A stretch of DNA of 64,000 nucleotides from Nakamurella sp. A5-74 (GTDB taxonomy: Bacteria > Actinomycetota > Actinomycetes > Mycobacteriales > Nakamurellaceae). Under the pieces are notes generated by a model. The model saw only the letters and a list, made by a program, of their open reading frames with translations. It was not told the origin of the DNA and searched no databases. This document shows, in pieces, positions 1-9,484 of the stretch. Position numbers and translations under genes: made by a program. Location: the NCBI RefSeq assembly GCF_040438885.1, contig NZ_CP159218.1, forward strand, positions 4,030,001 through 4,094,000, in the 5' to 3' direction. Each line of letters opens with the position of its first letter. The stretch's first letter is position 1.

Positions 1-2
1 CC

Positions 3-896
3 CGGCGGCTCGACCCGGACCTGGAGCCGAAGCTGTTGGACGCGCTGGCGGAACTTCTCGTCCGGTTGCACCTGGTCGGCTTCGCCTGGGGCGACTGCTC
101 GCTGTCCAACACCCTCTTCCGCCGCGATGCCGGAGCGCTCGCCGCCTACCTGGTCGACGCCGAGACCGGGTCGATCCGCGAATCGCTGTCCGACGGTCAA
201 CGGCAGGGCGATCTCGACATCGCCGAGACCAACCTGGCCGGTGAGCTGCTCGACCTGCAGATGTCCGGCCTGCTGCCCGAGTCGGTGGACCCGCTGGAGA
301 CCGCGCTGTCCGTTGTCGACCGGTACGAGCGGCTCTGGCACGAGCTCACCGCACCACAACAGCTCGGCGCCGGCGAATGGTGGCAGATCGAGCGGAAGAT
401 GCGTCGCCTCAACGAACTCGGCTACGACGTCGGCGAGATCCAGGTCGACGAGTCCGACGCGGGCCCGCTGTTGCGCACCCAGGTGGTGGAGGCCGGGCAT
501 CATCGTCGTCGGCTCGCCGAGCTGACCGGCCTGTCGGTCCAGGAGAACCAGGCCCGGCGCATCCTCAACGACCTGGACACCTATCGCAGCCAGGCGGTGA
601 TGCCCGGCAACGACATCGACGAGTTCACCGTCGCCGAACACTGGCTGATGGACGTCTTCGAGCCCGTCATCGAGGCCGTCCCACGAGAGCTGCGGGACAC
701 CCTGGAACCGGCGGAGATCTTCCACGAGGTGCTGGAGCACCGCTGGTTCCTGTCCGAGGCCGCCGGCCGCGAGGTCTCGATGGACGACGCTGCTCGCTCC
801 TACATGCAGACCGTGCTGCCCTTCCGTCCGCACGAGGAGTCCATGCTGGACACCGCCCTGATGGGCGTCGGCTCGGTGGACGAAGCCCCGGACTGA
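3..896 (+). CDS. DUF4032 protein, 3' part (5' end outside window)
   Basis: The frame is open from the window edge, so only the last 297 residues are present and the true start lies upstream. Near the beginning, GDCSLSNTLF followed about 20 residues later by VDAET looks like the catalytic-loop Asn and metal-binding Asp of a RIO/APH-like kinase fold. The rest resembles the DUF4032 family, which in actinobacteria carries this kinase-like part plus a C-terminal helical domain. Substrate and role are unknown to me. It ends about 85 bases before a convergent tRNA gene. I am confident of the family and not of any activity. Confidence 0.8.
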   Translation, partial: RRLDPDLEPKLLDALAELLVRLHLVGFAWGDCSLSNTLFRRDAGALAAYLVDAETGSIRESLSDGQRQGDLDIAETNLAGELLDLQMSGLLPESVDPLETALSVVDRYERLWHELTAPQQLGAGEWWQIERKMRRLNELGYDVGEIQVDESDAGPLLRTQVVEAGHHRRRLAELTGLSVQENQARRILNDLDTYRSQAVMPGNDIDEFTVAEHWLMDVFEPVIEAVPRELRDTLEPAEIFHEVLEHRWFLSEAAGREVSMDDAARSYMQTVLPFRPHEESMLDTALMGVGSVDEAPD

Positions 897-981
897 GCTC
901 GTCGGCGAATCCCGTCGCGTTCCGGCACCGTTGTTACGGGCGTCATGGAGCGAGCTTCAGCACATTCGTGCAGGTCAGACG

Positions 982-1057
982 TGGAGCCACCAAGGGGACT
1001 TGAACCCCTAACCTTTGCTTTACAAGAGCACTGCGCTACCGATTGCGCCATGGTGGC
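982..1057 (-). tRNA. tRNA-Thr (anticodon TGT)
   Basis: Read on the minus strand this is a complete 76-nt tRNA with an encoded CCA end. The acceptor stem pairs 1051-1057 with 986-992 over 7 bp. The D stem is GCGC/GCGC, the anticodon loop is CTTGTAA (anticodon TGT, reading ACA), and the T arm has a five-pair stem with loop TTCAAGT. Anticodon-stem pair 27-43 is a G-A mismatch; the other four pairs are canonical. It decodes threonine codons ending in A or G. Confidence 0.95.
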
Positions 1058-1117
1058 CTGCCGGAATCCGGCGCGACCAGCCTAACCGAGTGCGCACGGG
1101 CGCTGGTCCCCCTGTGG

Positions 1118-1234
1118 CGTTCGCTCACGTGACAGCCAGCCGCTCACGGTCGAGCGTGGGCGCCGAACGTGAGCGGATCGACCCCGGGGCTCGTCGCCAC
1201 GTCGCCTGGTCACCAGATGACGTTCGCTCACGTG
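1118..1234. repeat. Cluster of CGCTCACG-type short repeats
   Basis: The 14-mer CGTTCGCTCACGTG occurs at 1118-1131 and again at 1221-1234. Between them are another CGCTCACG at 1141-1148 and its inverse CGTGAGCG near 1167-1174. These four copies fill most of the gap between the tRNA and the VanW gene. No promoter or terminator role is evident. It may be an intergenic repeat, or binding sites for an unknown regulator. Confidence 0.5.
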
Positions 1235-1263
1235 CCGCCGGTCGGGCCTCAGTAACCCGCAGT

Positions 1264-3213
1264 TCAGTTGTTGCTCGGCGGGACCGTCGGAACGGTGGCG
1301 CCGGGGCCGGGCGCCGGCCCGGAGGACGGAGCCACGGGCCCGCTGGACACGGGCACGCTGGACACGGGCACGCTGGACACGGGCTCGCTGGACTCGGGCG
1401 TGGTCGGGGCCGGCGGGGGCGGCTCGCAGATCACCTGGAACTGGCCGTTGTAGACAGTGGTCTGCTTCTCCCGCTTGAGCTCCTTGCCGGCCAGGTCGCG
1501 GATGATCCTGGTGTCGTCGATGGAGAAACCCGACGTGCCGTCGGAGTCATTGCAACTCTCGCCGTAGGGGATCGTCGTCGTGGGCGGTGGCGTGATGTCA
1601 TAGCGATCGCTCGCCACCGACTCGACCTCCACCTGCTTCGTCCCGAACAACGTCACCGTGATCGACGACTCCGTCCAGATGGTCTTCACCAGGACCGCAG
1701 TCGGGTAGTCGTTCTTGAAGACGAAGTCGATGTCGGGGATGAAGATCGTCGCCTCCCGACCGGCCGGGTAGCGGCTGATCCAGTACGAGTGCGCCTGGTG
1801 CTCGATCTGCTGCAGACCGGCGAAGTAGGTGGCGTTGTAGAACGTCGTGGTGAACTGACTCAATCCCCCGCCGATGGCCTTGCCGGGACGCCCGTTCTCG
1901 ATGATCCCGGACTCGATGTACCCCTGCTCGGTGCCGCGCGGGCCGGTGAAGTCGTTGAGCGAGAACGTTTCTCCCGGCTGGATGATGACACCGTTCATCT
2001 TCTCGGCCAGCACCTTGATGTTCTGCCCCGACGCATAGGCGAAGTCGTTGGTGGTGAAGGTGCTGATCTCTTCCTTGATGCCGAGTTCTTTGGCCTCCTG
2101 GGTGGTGAGGTCGGCGTCGGTTGCGGTGTAGACCACCTTCCAGACCCGGGTACCGGAAGCGTCCAGGGTCGCCCGGAGGGCCCGCTCGCTGGAGTCCCAG
2201 ACCACCTTGCGACCGGTGACGGCCTCGGTGATGTTCGGCTGTCCGTCGATCAACGAGATGACGGCATCCTGCGGCGTAGTCTGGGTGGCCTCGATCCGGG
2301 CGGTCAGCGGCGCGCGCAGAGCGGCGACGTCGACAGACACGGAGAACCCGGTGCCGGCGGGTTTGATCGTCACGTGTTGGGCGATCTCGGCAGGGGTGAG
2401 CTGCGCGCGGACGTCGGCAGCCTCCACCTCCACCGGGCCGGACAGGATCCGCTTGGCTGTCGCGACCGCCGCGGTGGTCTCCTTCGCCGTGGCCCGGACC
2501 TTGCGCTCGGTCACCGGAAGCTTCAAGGAGGCAACGGTTTCGGGGCCGCCCCTGGTCCAGGCAGCGCTGATGTCGCGCACTGAGGCGTCGATGTCGAGGG
2601 ACCGCCCCGTCACGGGTGGGATGGATTTGACCGTCGCCCCGGAGAGCGTGACCGACCCTTCGACGGCGTCGATGTCGGTCTTCGCAGCCTGAGCGGTGAC
2701 CCACTTCCGGAGGGCGGTCTTGTCCACGGAAACCTTGACCGGCACGGACGTGGACTGGAAGAACGAGGTGAACCGGGCAAGCGGCGAGGCCGAGCTGGTC
2801 CCCGCGGCAGCGATGGCCTCGTCGATGTCCGGGGCGAGTCCCGCCTCGGCCGGCGGAAGCCGGACGTCCGTGCCATGGACGTCGACGGTCACCGCCGCCG
2901 TGTACTCGGCCTGCAGTTCCTGACGCAGCAGTGCCCGCGCATCGTCCGGAGTGCGTCCGCCGACCTCAATGCCGGCGATCTGGGTGTTGCGCTCGATCTC
3001 ACCACTCGTGTGGGCGACGTCGATGAGGTAGAAGCCGACCACTGCAATCACGACCACTGCGACGGCGAGCCACCCGAACAGCAGGCCACGGGAGCGGCGC
3101 TCCTGCGCGGGTGCGTGCGGGTCGGTGTGGGGCTCGGAGAAAACAGGGATCACGGTCGTCGGGTCGTCGCTGCTGCGACCGAACCCGGATCCGGACGGCT
3201 GGTCGGAACCCAC
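1264..3213 (-). CDS. VanW family membrane-anchored envelope protein
   Basis: 649 residues. The first ~42 residues are cytoplasmic and polar, followed by one membrane segment at about 43-66, so the bulk faces outside. Two repeats of the peptidoglycan-binding-4 type fill roughly 75-350. A VanW domain lies near 390-510, with the conserved GGLSQFTTTFYNA and the PDIDF region. The tail is Pro/Ser/Val-rich and carries a SSVPV repeat from a 15-bp tandem DNA repeat near 1345-1390. VanW proteins are found in glycopeptide-resistance clusters but are widespread, and their biochemical role is unsettled; a peptidoglycan-linked function is inferred. The start is GTG, preceded by a purine-rich AGGGTGAGG. Confidence 0.88.
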   Translation of the reverse strand: MGSDQPSGSGFGRSSDDPTTVIPVFSEPHTDPHAPAQERRSRGLLFGWLAVAVVVIAVVGFYLIDVAHTSGEIERNTQIAGIEVGGRTPDDARALLRQELQAEYTAAVTVDVHGTDVRLPPAEAGLAPDIDEAIAAAGTSSASPLARFTSFFQSTSVPVKVSVDKTALRKWVTAQAAKTDIDAVEGSVTLSGATVKSIPPVTGRSLDIDASVRDISAAWTRGGPETVASLKLPVTERKVRATAKETTAAVATAKRILSGPVEVEAADVRAQLTPAEIAQHVTIKPAGTGFSVSVDVAALRAPLTARIEATQTTPQDAVISLIDGQPNITEAVTGRKVVWDSSERALRATLDASGTRVWKVVYTATDADLTTQEAKELGIKEEISTFTTNDFAYASGQNIKVLAEKMNGVIIQPGETFSLNDFTGPRGTEQGYIESGIIENGRPGKAIGGGLSQFTTTFYNATYFAGLQQIEHQAHSYWISRYPAGREATIFIPDIDFVFKNDYPTAVLVKTIWTESSITVTLFGTKQVEVESVASDRYDITPPPTTTIPYGESCNDSDGTSGFSIDDTRIIRDLAGKELKREKQTTVYNGQFQVICEPPPPAPTTPESSEPVSSVPVSSVPVSSGPVAPSSGPAPGPGATVPTVPPSNN

Positions 3214-3362
3214 ACCTCACCCTTCGGGTCGTTGCTGGAGGGCCGACACGATCGACCCCACCGGGCACGCCTCGACGCATCGAGCGGGCACCCACGCACC
3301 ATCATGGCTGATCGGGACGCTCCGATGGAGCTGATCCGGAGCGATCCGGGCCACGTTCGGGC

Positions 3363-3944
3363 TCAGAGGTGGGTGCGCTCCTGATCGCGGGCGAGTGATG
3401 CGACCCGTTCGTCCGAATCGGAGGTGGCAGGGGAGGGCAGATGGGCCACCGGCGGGACGACGGCCAGATCGAGCAGCCGGTCGCGGCACTCCGCGACGGT
3501 CATACCGGTCAGGTTGGACAGCGCGCGCAGTGCTCCCTCACCCAGACTCTCGGTGATGTCGTCGAATGCCCCGTCGGGGTGGCGGATGGAGAACCAGCGG
3601 CGCACCGGTGCCAACGACTCGTCGGTGGTGGCCAACACGTCGGCGACGCGCACGGAGATGGCGCTCCGACCACGCAACGAGGACATCGGCACGGTCGAGC
3701 GCTCGGCGCCGGCGATCAACTTGCCACAGTCCTCACCGAGAGCCCGTGAGATGACCCAGAAGACGTCGATCCGCAGCGAACGATGTCCGGTCTCGTAGTT
3801 GGCCAGTGCGGCCTTGGACACCTGACCGCCGGTACGTGTGGCGACCTGCGCCTGGGTCAGGCCCTGGCGACGGCGTGACTCCCTGAGTTGCGCGCAGAGC
3901 GCTGCAGCAAAGCCGGCCTGCTGGTCGGCATCCACTGGAGGCAT
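3363..3944 (-). CDS. XRE-type helix-turn-helix transcriptional regulator
   Basis: 193 residues from the ATG at 3944. The frame stays open further upstream, but that extension crosses an AT-richer promoter-like stretch and is not regulator-like. Residues ~15-70 form a Cro/C1-type helix-turn-helix (RRRQGLTQAQVA, SKAALANYETG, with IDVFWVISRALG closing the domain). The C-terminal half is a family-specific domain with no recognised ligand motif. A 13-bp inverted repeat lies 62 bases upstream of the start, so autoregulation is plausible. Target genes cannot be told from the sequence. The gene is divergent from def. Confidence 0.82.
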   Translation of the reverse strand: MPPVDADQQAGFAAALCAQLRESRRRQGLTQAQVATRTGGQVSKAALANYETGHRSLRIDVFWVISRALGEDCGKLIAGAERSTVPMSSLRGRSAISVRVADVLATTDESLAPVRRWFSIRHPDGAFDDITESLGEGALRALSNLTGMTVAECRDRLLDLAVVPPVAHLPSPATSDSDERVASLARDQERTHL

Positions 3945-4005
3945 GGCACTACCTACTGTCTGGGATGGGGCATTGAAAGCCGCGGTAAGCACACAACCCA
4001 CATTA

Positions 4006-4018
4006 CACCCATTGGGTG
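4006..4018. promoter_or_regulatory. Inverted repeat CACCCATTGGGTG, likely operator
   Basis: Two 6-bp arms (CACCCA/TGGGTG) flank one base. The site lies between the XRE regulator start (3944) and def (4241), in DNA clearly richer in A+T than its surroundings. Its position fits an operator for the adjacent HTH protein. No binding evidence exists in the sequence itself. Confidence 0.45.
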
Positions 4019-4240
4019 ATTCGTGGAAGCTTTCGTAACTCTTGGTCACATTGTGTACGTTCCGACCACGGCCCGGGCCCCCGTCTCCCGGCAGTGGAGT
4101 GTATGACCAACACGTAACGTCACCGGCCCGCAGGTGCGGTCCGCGCACCGTGGTGCCCGCAGCTGGTCGGTGGCCCACGCCCGGGTCGACCCAGGACCCT
4201 CCCGGACGGTGCAGGCAGATGCCGACCTAGTCTGGAGGCC

Positions 4241-4813
4241 ATGACCGTTCGCCCCATCGTCATCTGCGGAGAGCCGGTCCTGCACCGGCCGACGATCCCG
4301 GTGACCGTGTTCGACGACGCTCTCGCAGTGTTCCTCGACGACCTGTTCGAGACCAATTCTGCAGCCCACGGCGCGGGTCTGGCGGCCAATCAGGTGGGTG
4401 ACGACCGGCGGGTCTTCATCTACGACTGCCCCGACGACACCGGCGTCCGCCGGCGCGGCCATGTGGTCAATCCGGCGATCGAGACCTCACCGGTCCCGGA
4501 GACGATGCCGGACCCGGACGACGACTACGAGGGCTGCCTGTCGGTGCCCGGCGAGAACTACCCGACGGGCCGCGCCGACTGGGCGAAGGTGACTGGGGTG
4601 GATGTGCACGGCGATCCGGTCGAGGTGGAGGGCACAGGCTTCTTCGCCCGCTGCCTGCAGCACGAGACCGATCACCTCGACGGCCTGCTCTACCTCGACC
4701 GACTGGTCGGCAGGAACGCGCGCGCAGCCCGGAAGATGATCAAGGCCAACGGCTGGGGGGTACCCGGCAACAGCTGGCAGCCAGGTGTCGACGAGGACCC
4801 CTTCGGCCACTGA
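4241..4813 (+). CDS. def: Peptide deformylase
   Basis: 190 residues. It removes the formyl group from the N-terminal methionine of new proteins in the cytoplasm. All three family motifs are present: [10 protein letters not shown] (~44-53), EGCLSVPG with the metal-ligand Cys99, and QHETDH (140-145) with two His ligands and the catalytic Glu. The length is normal. A GGAGG sequence sits about 6 bases before the ATG. The C-terminal ~30 residues (WGVPGNSW onward) are an actinobacterial-style extension. It is followed after 37 bases by the trehalose gene on the same strand. Confidence 0.97.
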   Translation: MTVRPIVICGEPVLHRPTIPVTVFDDALAVFLDDLFETNSAAHGAGLAANQVGDDRRVFIYDCPDDTGVRRRGHVVNPAIETSPVPETMPDPDDDYEGCLSVPGENYPTGRADWAKVTGVDVHGDPVEVEGTGFFARCLQHETDHLDGLLYLDRLVGRNARAARKMIKANGWGVPGNSWQPGVDEDPFGH

Positions 4814-4850
4814 CCGACCGGTCCTGCGGGTGGCGACTAGGGTCGGGCAC

Positions 4851-7205
4851 GTGAGCGACGACGATCCCCAGACACATCGGCCGACCGCACGACGCCCCCA
4901 ATTGCATCCGAGGGACTCCGCCGACGGAACCGCCGAACCCGCAGGCCACGAGCGGGCCGACATGGTCGTCGTGGCCAACCGACTGCCCTTCGACCTGCGG
5001 AAGAACGCCGACGGGACCACCACCGCACATCAGGCACCCGGCGGTCTGGTGACCGCGCTCGCACCGATCCTGTCGCGACGCGACGGTGCCTGGATCGGCT
5101 GGCCCGGTCAACCCGACCTCGACCTCGAACCGACCCGGTCGGACGGGTTGACGTTGCACCCGGTGCGGCTCTCGGCGCAGGAGATCGAGGAGTTCTACGA
5201 AGGTTTCTCCAACGCCACCCTGTGGCCGCTCTACCACGACGCAGTCGCCGAGCCGGAGTTCCATCGCCACTGGTGGGACGCCTACCGGCGGGTCAACCAG
5301 CGCTTCGCCGAACGGGCCGCCGCGGTTGCCGCCGACGGCGCCGTTGTGTGGATCCACGACTACCAACTGCAGCTCGTCCCACAGCTGTTGCGTGAGCTGC
5401 GGCCGGACGTCCGGATCGGGTTCTTCCAGCACATCCCGTTCCCGCCGGTCGAGCTGTACATGCGACTGCCGTGGCGGCGGGAGGTGCTGGTGGGGATGCT
5501 CGGTGCCGACCTGATCGGCTTCCAGGTGCCGGGCGCCGTGCGCAACTTCAGCCGGCTTGCCAAGAACCTGCTGGGCGTCACCGTCTCCGGTTCCACGCTC
5601 TCCCACGAGGGCCGCACCAGCCGGGTGGGCGCCTTCCCCATCTCGATCGACTCGCAGGCCCAGAGCGAGCTGGCCACCGAGCCCGAGGTGACCAGCGCAG
5701 CGATGAAGCTCCGGGCGGACCTGGGGCGTCCCCGCAAGATCATCCTGGGTGTCGATCGTCTCGACTACACCAAGGGCATCAACGTCCGGTTGCGCGCCTT
5801 CGGCGAGCTGCTGGACGAGAAGGACCCCAGCGTGCAGGACGCGGTGATGATCCAGATCGCCACCCCGTCCCGCGAACGCCTGGGCTCCTACATCCGGATG
5901 CGGGAGGACATCGAGCGTCAGGTCGGGGCGATGAACGGCGAGCACGCCAGCATCGGCCGGCCCGCCGTGCACTACCTGCACCAGTCGTTCCCCCGGGAGG
6001 ACCTCGCCTCGTTCTACGTCGCGGCCGACGTGATGGCCGTGACCCCGCTGCGCGACGGGATGAACCTGGTGGCCAAGGAGTACGTGGCCTGCCGCTCCGC
6101 CGGCGACGGGGTGCTGCTGCTGAGCGAGTTCACCGGCGCTGCCACCGAGCTGCGGCAGTCCGTCCTGGTCAATCCGTACGACACGAACGGCGTCAAGGAC
6201 GCGCTGCGGGAGGCTCTGCAGATGCCGGCCGGCGACCAACGGCGACGGATGCGCGCGCTGCGCCGTCAGGTGCTCACCCACGACGTCGACGCGTGGGCGG
6301 AGTCCTTCCTGTCGACGCTGGAGGACACCAAGGATCCGGTGGCCGCAGCCCGGTCCCGGCTGCCGGCCACGGCGGTGAAGGCGGTCGAGGAGCTCGCCCG
6401 AACGCGATACCTGCTCGTCGGTACCGACTTCGACGGCGTGCTCTCCCCGATCGTCGACGACCCGGCCGCCGCCCGACCGCTGGTCGAGTCGGTGGATGCA
6501 GTCCGCACGCTGGCGGTGCTGCCCAACACCTCCGTCGCCGTCATCTCCGGACGTTCGTTGGCGGCATTGCGCACGCTGGTGGGCGACATCGGCCCGGTCC
6601 ACATGATCGGGTCGCACGGCGCGGAGGACGCCGGGATCACCGGCATCCCGGTCCAGGCAACCGACTCCGCTGCCACCCCGGCTCAGCTGACGCCGCAACA
6701 GGTTGCGCTCAACGAGCGGGTGATCGCCGCGATGGAGGACCTGCAGCAGCTGCACCCGACGATCCGGCTCGAGACCAAACCCACCGGGGTGGCCGTACAC
6801 CTGCGCGGGACTGCGGCGGCCGTCGAGAAGGCGGTCGAGCAGGCCATCCTCAGCGGTGTCGCGGAGTGGGAGGGGGTGCGTCTACTGCGGGGCAAGAAGG
6901 TCCTGGAGCTGTCGGTGGTGTCCACCGACAAGGGCAAGGCCATCTCCGGTCTGTCCAGAGCGCTGGAAGCCACCGCAACGCTGTTCCTCGGCGACGACGT
7001 CACCGACGAGCACGCCTTCGCCCTGATCGTCCCCGCAGACAGCGACCGGCTCACCGATCCCGACTCACCCGCCGTCGCGGGAGTCGGGGTGAAGGTCGGA
7101 CCCGGCGAGACGCTGGCGACGGTGCGGATCGCCGATCCCCGCCAGGTCGCCGATCTGCTGACGATGCTCGCCGCCGAACGTCAGCGGTACGTCATCCACG
7201 CCTGA
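4851..7205 (+). CDS. otsA: Bifunctional trehalose-6-phosphate synthase / phosphatase (OtsA-OtsB fusion)
   Basis: 784 residues from GTG 4851. An upstream start at 4785 would overlap def and add an unrelated peptide. The N-terminal ~480 residues are a GT20 synthase joining UDP- or GDP-glucose to glucose-6-phosphate ([34 protein letters not shown]). The C-terminal ~250 residues are a HAD phosphatase with the DxD motif [10 protein letters not shown] and the acidic motif [10 protein letters not shown]. One polypeptide can therefore make trehalose from sugar phosphates. Such fusions are common in plants and yeast and occur in some bacteria; many actinomycetes keep otsA and otsB apart. Cytosolic; the product is a stress protectant and an envelope-glycolipid precursor. 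Confidence 0.94.
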   Translation: MSDDDPQTHRPTARRPQLHPRDSADGTAEPAGHERADMVVVANRLPFDLRKNADGTTTAHQAPGGLVTALAPILSRRDGAWIGWPGQPDLDLEPTRSDGLTLHPVRLSAQEIEEFYEGFSNATLWPLYHDAVAEPEFHRHWWDAYRRVNQRFAERAAAVAADGAVVWIHDYQLQLVPQLLRELRPDVRIGFFQHIPFPPVELYMRLPWRREVLVGMLGADLIGFQVPGAVRNFSRLAKNLLGVTVSGSTLSHEGRTSRVGAFPISIDSQAQSELATEPEVTSAAMKLRADLGRPRKIILGVDRLDYTKGINVRLRAFGELLDEKDPSVQDAVMIQIATPSRERLGSYIRMREDIERQVGAMNGEHASIGRPAVHYLHQSFPREDLASFYVAADVMAVTPLRDGMNLVAKEYVACRSAGDGVLLLSEFTGAATELRQSVLVNPYDTNGVKDALREALQMPAGDQRRRMRALRRQVLTHDVDAWAESFLSTLEDTKDPVAAARSRLPATAVKAVEELARTRYLLVGTDFDGVLSPIVDDPAAARPLVESVDAVRTLAVLPNTSVAVISGRSLAALRTLVGDIGPVHMIGSHGAEDAGITGIPVQATDSAATPAQLTPQQVALNERVIAAMEDLQQLHPTIRLETKPTGVAVHLRGTAAAVEKAVEQAILSGVAEWEGVRLLRGKKVLELSVVSTDKGKAISGLSRALEATATLFLGDDVTDEHAFALIVPADSDRLTDPDSPAVAGVGVKVGPGETLATVRIADPRQVADLLTMLAAERQRYVIHA

Positions 7206-7227
7206 GGTCTGTCGACGCGTTCGGTGT

Positions 7228-7296
7228 CCGTGGTGGGGGACGCTGCTGCGCAGGCTTCGCCAGCTGCAGAGGGCTGCGCATCGCCCCCCACCACGG
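7228..7296. repeat. 69-bp hairpin element, copy A
   Basis: The outer arms 7228-7239 and 7285-7296 (CCGTGGTGGGGG) pair perfectly over 12 bp. A second stem, TGCGCAG/CTGCGCA, lies inside (7247-7253 and 7274-7280). The inner cores CTGCGCAGGCTTCGC and GCTGCAGAGGGCTGCGC recur in inverted orientation inside the element at 52640-52744, where the outer arms have a different sequence but also pair perfectly. It occupies the gap between the trehalose gene and proS. There is no T-run, so a simple terminator is unlikely. Confidence 0.75.
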
Positions 7297-7364
7297 CCAC
7301 ACCACCGGCACAGGTCCTCGGCGTCTCCTCCTGGAGGAGGAGCTGCCGCCACTAGGATTTCCGC

Positions 7365-8792
7365 ATGCCCCGCACTCCTGTGTTGACCCCGCGCGCCCAG
7401 GACTTCCCCCGTTGGTACCAGGACGTGGTCGCCAAGGCCGAGCTCGCCGACAACGGGCCGGTGCGCGGCACCATGGTCATCCGTCCGTACGGCTACGGGA
7501 TCTGGGAACGGATGCAGGCCGGGATGGACGCCCGCATCAAGGCGACCGGTGCGGAGAACGCCTACTTCCCGTTGTTCATCCCCGAGTCGTACCTGCACCG
7601 CGAGGCCGAACACGTCGAAGGTTTCTCGCCGGAACTCGCAGTCGTCACCCACGCGGGCGGCAAGCAGCTCGAGGAGCCGGTGGTCGTGCGGCCGACCAGC
7701 GAGACGGTGATCGGCGAGTTCATGGGCAAGTGGATCAACTCCCACCGCGACCTGCCGCTGCTGCTCAACCAGTGGGCCAACGTGGTCCGCTGGGAGCTCC
7801 GGCCGCGGATCTTCCTGCGCACCAGCGAGTTCCTCTGGCAGGAGGGTCACACCGCCCACGCCTCGGAGGCGGATGCCGCCGCCTATGCGCGCCGGATCCT
7901 GCACGAGGTGTACGAGGACTTCATGCGCACGGAGCTGGCCATCCCGGTCGTCGTCGGTCGCAAGACCAAGCGGGAGCGCTTCGCCGGCGCCACCAACACT
8001 CTCGCGCTCGAGGCGATGATGGGCGACGGCAAGGCCCTGCAGATGGGCACCAGCCACGAGCTCGGACAGAACTTCGCCCGGGCCTTCGACATCTCCTACA
8101 CCGACGCCGATCAGCGCCAGCAGCATGTCTGGACGACGTCCTGGGGATCCTCCACCCGGATGCTGGGCGGCCTGATCATGTCCCACGGCGATGACGCCGG
8201 CCTGCGGGTGCCGCCGAAGCTGGCCGCCGTCCAAGTGCAGGTGATGGTCGTCAAGGGTAGCGACGACGGTTCGGTCGAGGCCGCGGCGCGGGGCTTGCAC
8301 GCCGAGCTGGCGGCCACCGGGGTCCGGGTCCGGCTGGACGATCGGGTCGACACCCCGTTCGGTCGGCGGGCGGTGGACGCCGAGCTCAAGGGCATTCCGT
8401 TCCGCGTCGAGGTCGGTCCCCGCGATCTGGCCGAGGGCCGGGTGACGCTCGCCCGGCGGGTCCTGGGGACCAAGGAGCAGCACCCGATCTCCGCGGTCGC
8501 CGCAGCGATCACGGCGGCGATCACGGCAGACCAGGCCGAGCTGTACCGCCAGGCCGAACAACGCCTGACCGATCGGACCGCCGAGGTCGACACCGTCGAG
8601 GACGCCGTTGCCGCCACGGCCGACGGCTGGGCGCGGCTGCCGTGGAGCGCGCTGGGCGACGAGGGTGAGGCCCGGATCGCCGGGCAGGGCGTGACCGTCC
8701 GCTGCCTGGTCCGCGCCGACGGGTCGGTGCCCGACACCGACGACCCGGCACAGGATCCGGACCTGATCGCCGTGCTGGCGCGCGCCTACTGA
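7365..8792 (+). CDS. proS: Prolyl-tRNA synthetase, short archaeal/eukaryotic-like type
   Basis: 475 residues, the length of the short ProS class that lacks the bacterial editing insertion. It charges tRNA-Pro with proline. Class II features are visible: the motif 2 region RTSEFLWQEGHTAH and the proline-pocket region RPTSETVI. The C-terminal anticodon-binding domain (VQVMVVKGSD onward) is followed by the terminal domain of this class. AGGA lies about 10 bases before the ATG. The TGA overlaps the ATG of the next gene by one base, suggesting coupled translation. Confidence 0.95.
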   Translation: MPRTPVLTPRAQDFPRWYQDVVAKAELADNGPVRGTMVIRPYGYGIWERMQAGMDARIKATGAENAYFPLFIPESYLHREAEHVEGFSPELAVVTHAGGKQLEEPVVVRPTSETVIGEFMGKWINSHRDLPLLLNQWANVVRWELRPRIFLRTSEFLWQEGHTAHASEADAAAYARRILHEVYEDFMRTELAIPVVVGRKTKRERFAGATNTLALEAMMGDGKALQMGTSHELGQNFARAFDISYTDADQRQQHVWTTSWGSSTRMLGGLIMSHGDDAGLRVPPKLAAVQVQVMVVKGSDDGSVEAAARGLHAELAATGVRVRLDDRVDTPFGRRAVDAELKGIPFRVEVGPRDLAEGRVTLARRVLGTKEQHPISAVAAAITAAITADQAELYRQAEQRLTDRTAEVDTVEDAVAATADGWARLPWSALGDEGEARIAGQGVTVRCLVRADGSVPDTDDPAQDPDLIAVLARAY

Positions 8793-9484
8793 TGGCTCCG
8801 ACGCACCCGGCCGGCGGCGGGGTCACCTTCCGTCCCCGCGAACCGGCCGACCTGCCGACGCTGGTGACCCTGCTGGCCGCGCAGCAAGCACGCTCGCACT
8901 ATCCGTTCCGCTGGCCGCTGCCGTTCCCGCCCGAGCAGTTCATTGCGCGCGAGACCGAGCGACACTCGTGGGTCGCCGTTGTCGACGGCACGACGGCCGG
9001 CCACATCGCCGTCACCGAGGTGATCGACGACGACTTCAGCCGGGTCTGGACCGCGGCGACCGGACGGGCCGCGTCCGGTCTGGGCTGTGTCTCGGCGTTC
9101 TTCGTCGACGAGACCCGGCGCGGCTCGGGCATCGGCGGTGGTCTGCTGGACCGGGCGGTCGCACTGCTCCGGTTGCAGGGCCGGCTGCCGGTGTTGGACG
9201 TGGTGCAGCGGCACGGAGACGCGCTGGCGATCTACCGGCACCGTGGCTGGCGCGAGGTCGGCGAAGTACGCCCGCCGTGGCTACCCGCCGACGAGCCGCC
9301 GGTGATTGCCATGGTGCTCGACGATCCCACCGGGGATCCGATCACGCTGCCGCCGGCGACCGGCCTGAGAGCCGTGGATCTGCACCCCCCGGAGCAGCCG
9401 TCAGCGGCGACCGATCACCGTCCACGCGACGGCGTCGATGTCGAACGGACCGGCAGGCAGCAACTCCGCGCACCGCGTGCGTAA
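8792..9484 (+). CDS. GNAT-family acetyltransferase
   Basis: 230 residues, starting in the stop codon of proS. The acetyl-CoA binding signature is RRGSGIGGGLL (~109-119), followed by typical GNAT strands (VLDVVQRHGDALAIYRHRGWREVG). The last ~60 residues (DPITLPPATG onward) are low-complexity and run 84 bases into the 3' end of the convergent methyltransferase gene, so the functional domain probably ends near residue 175. The substrate cannot be deduced. Confidence 0.85.
   Translation: MAPTHPAGGGVTFRPREPADLPTLVTLLAAQQARSHYPFRWPLPFPPEQFIARETERHSWVAVVDGTTAGHIAVTEVIDDDFSRVWTAATGRAASGLGCVSAFFVDETRRGSGIGGGLLDRAVALLRLQGRLPVLDVVQRHGDALAIYRHRGWREVGEVRPPWLPADEPPVIAMVLDDPTGDPITLPPATGLRAVDLHPPEQPSAATDHRPRDGVDVERTGRQQLRAPRA

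Noticed and set aside
4740-6800. 686-codon minus-strand frame opposite the trehalose gene
   Set aside because: No domain or start signal; antisense shadow of a well-supported gene.
7300-7364. T-box or other tRNA-sensing leader before proS
   Set aside because: Only a self-complementary CTCCTGGAGGAG is present; no T-box consensus or specifier arrangement.
5471-8194. 907-codon frame overlapping the trehalose and proS genes
   Set aside because: Out-of-frame shadow with biased composition; the overlapped genes have complete family motifs.
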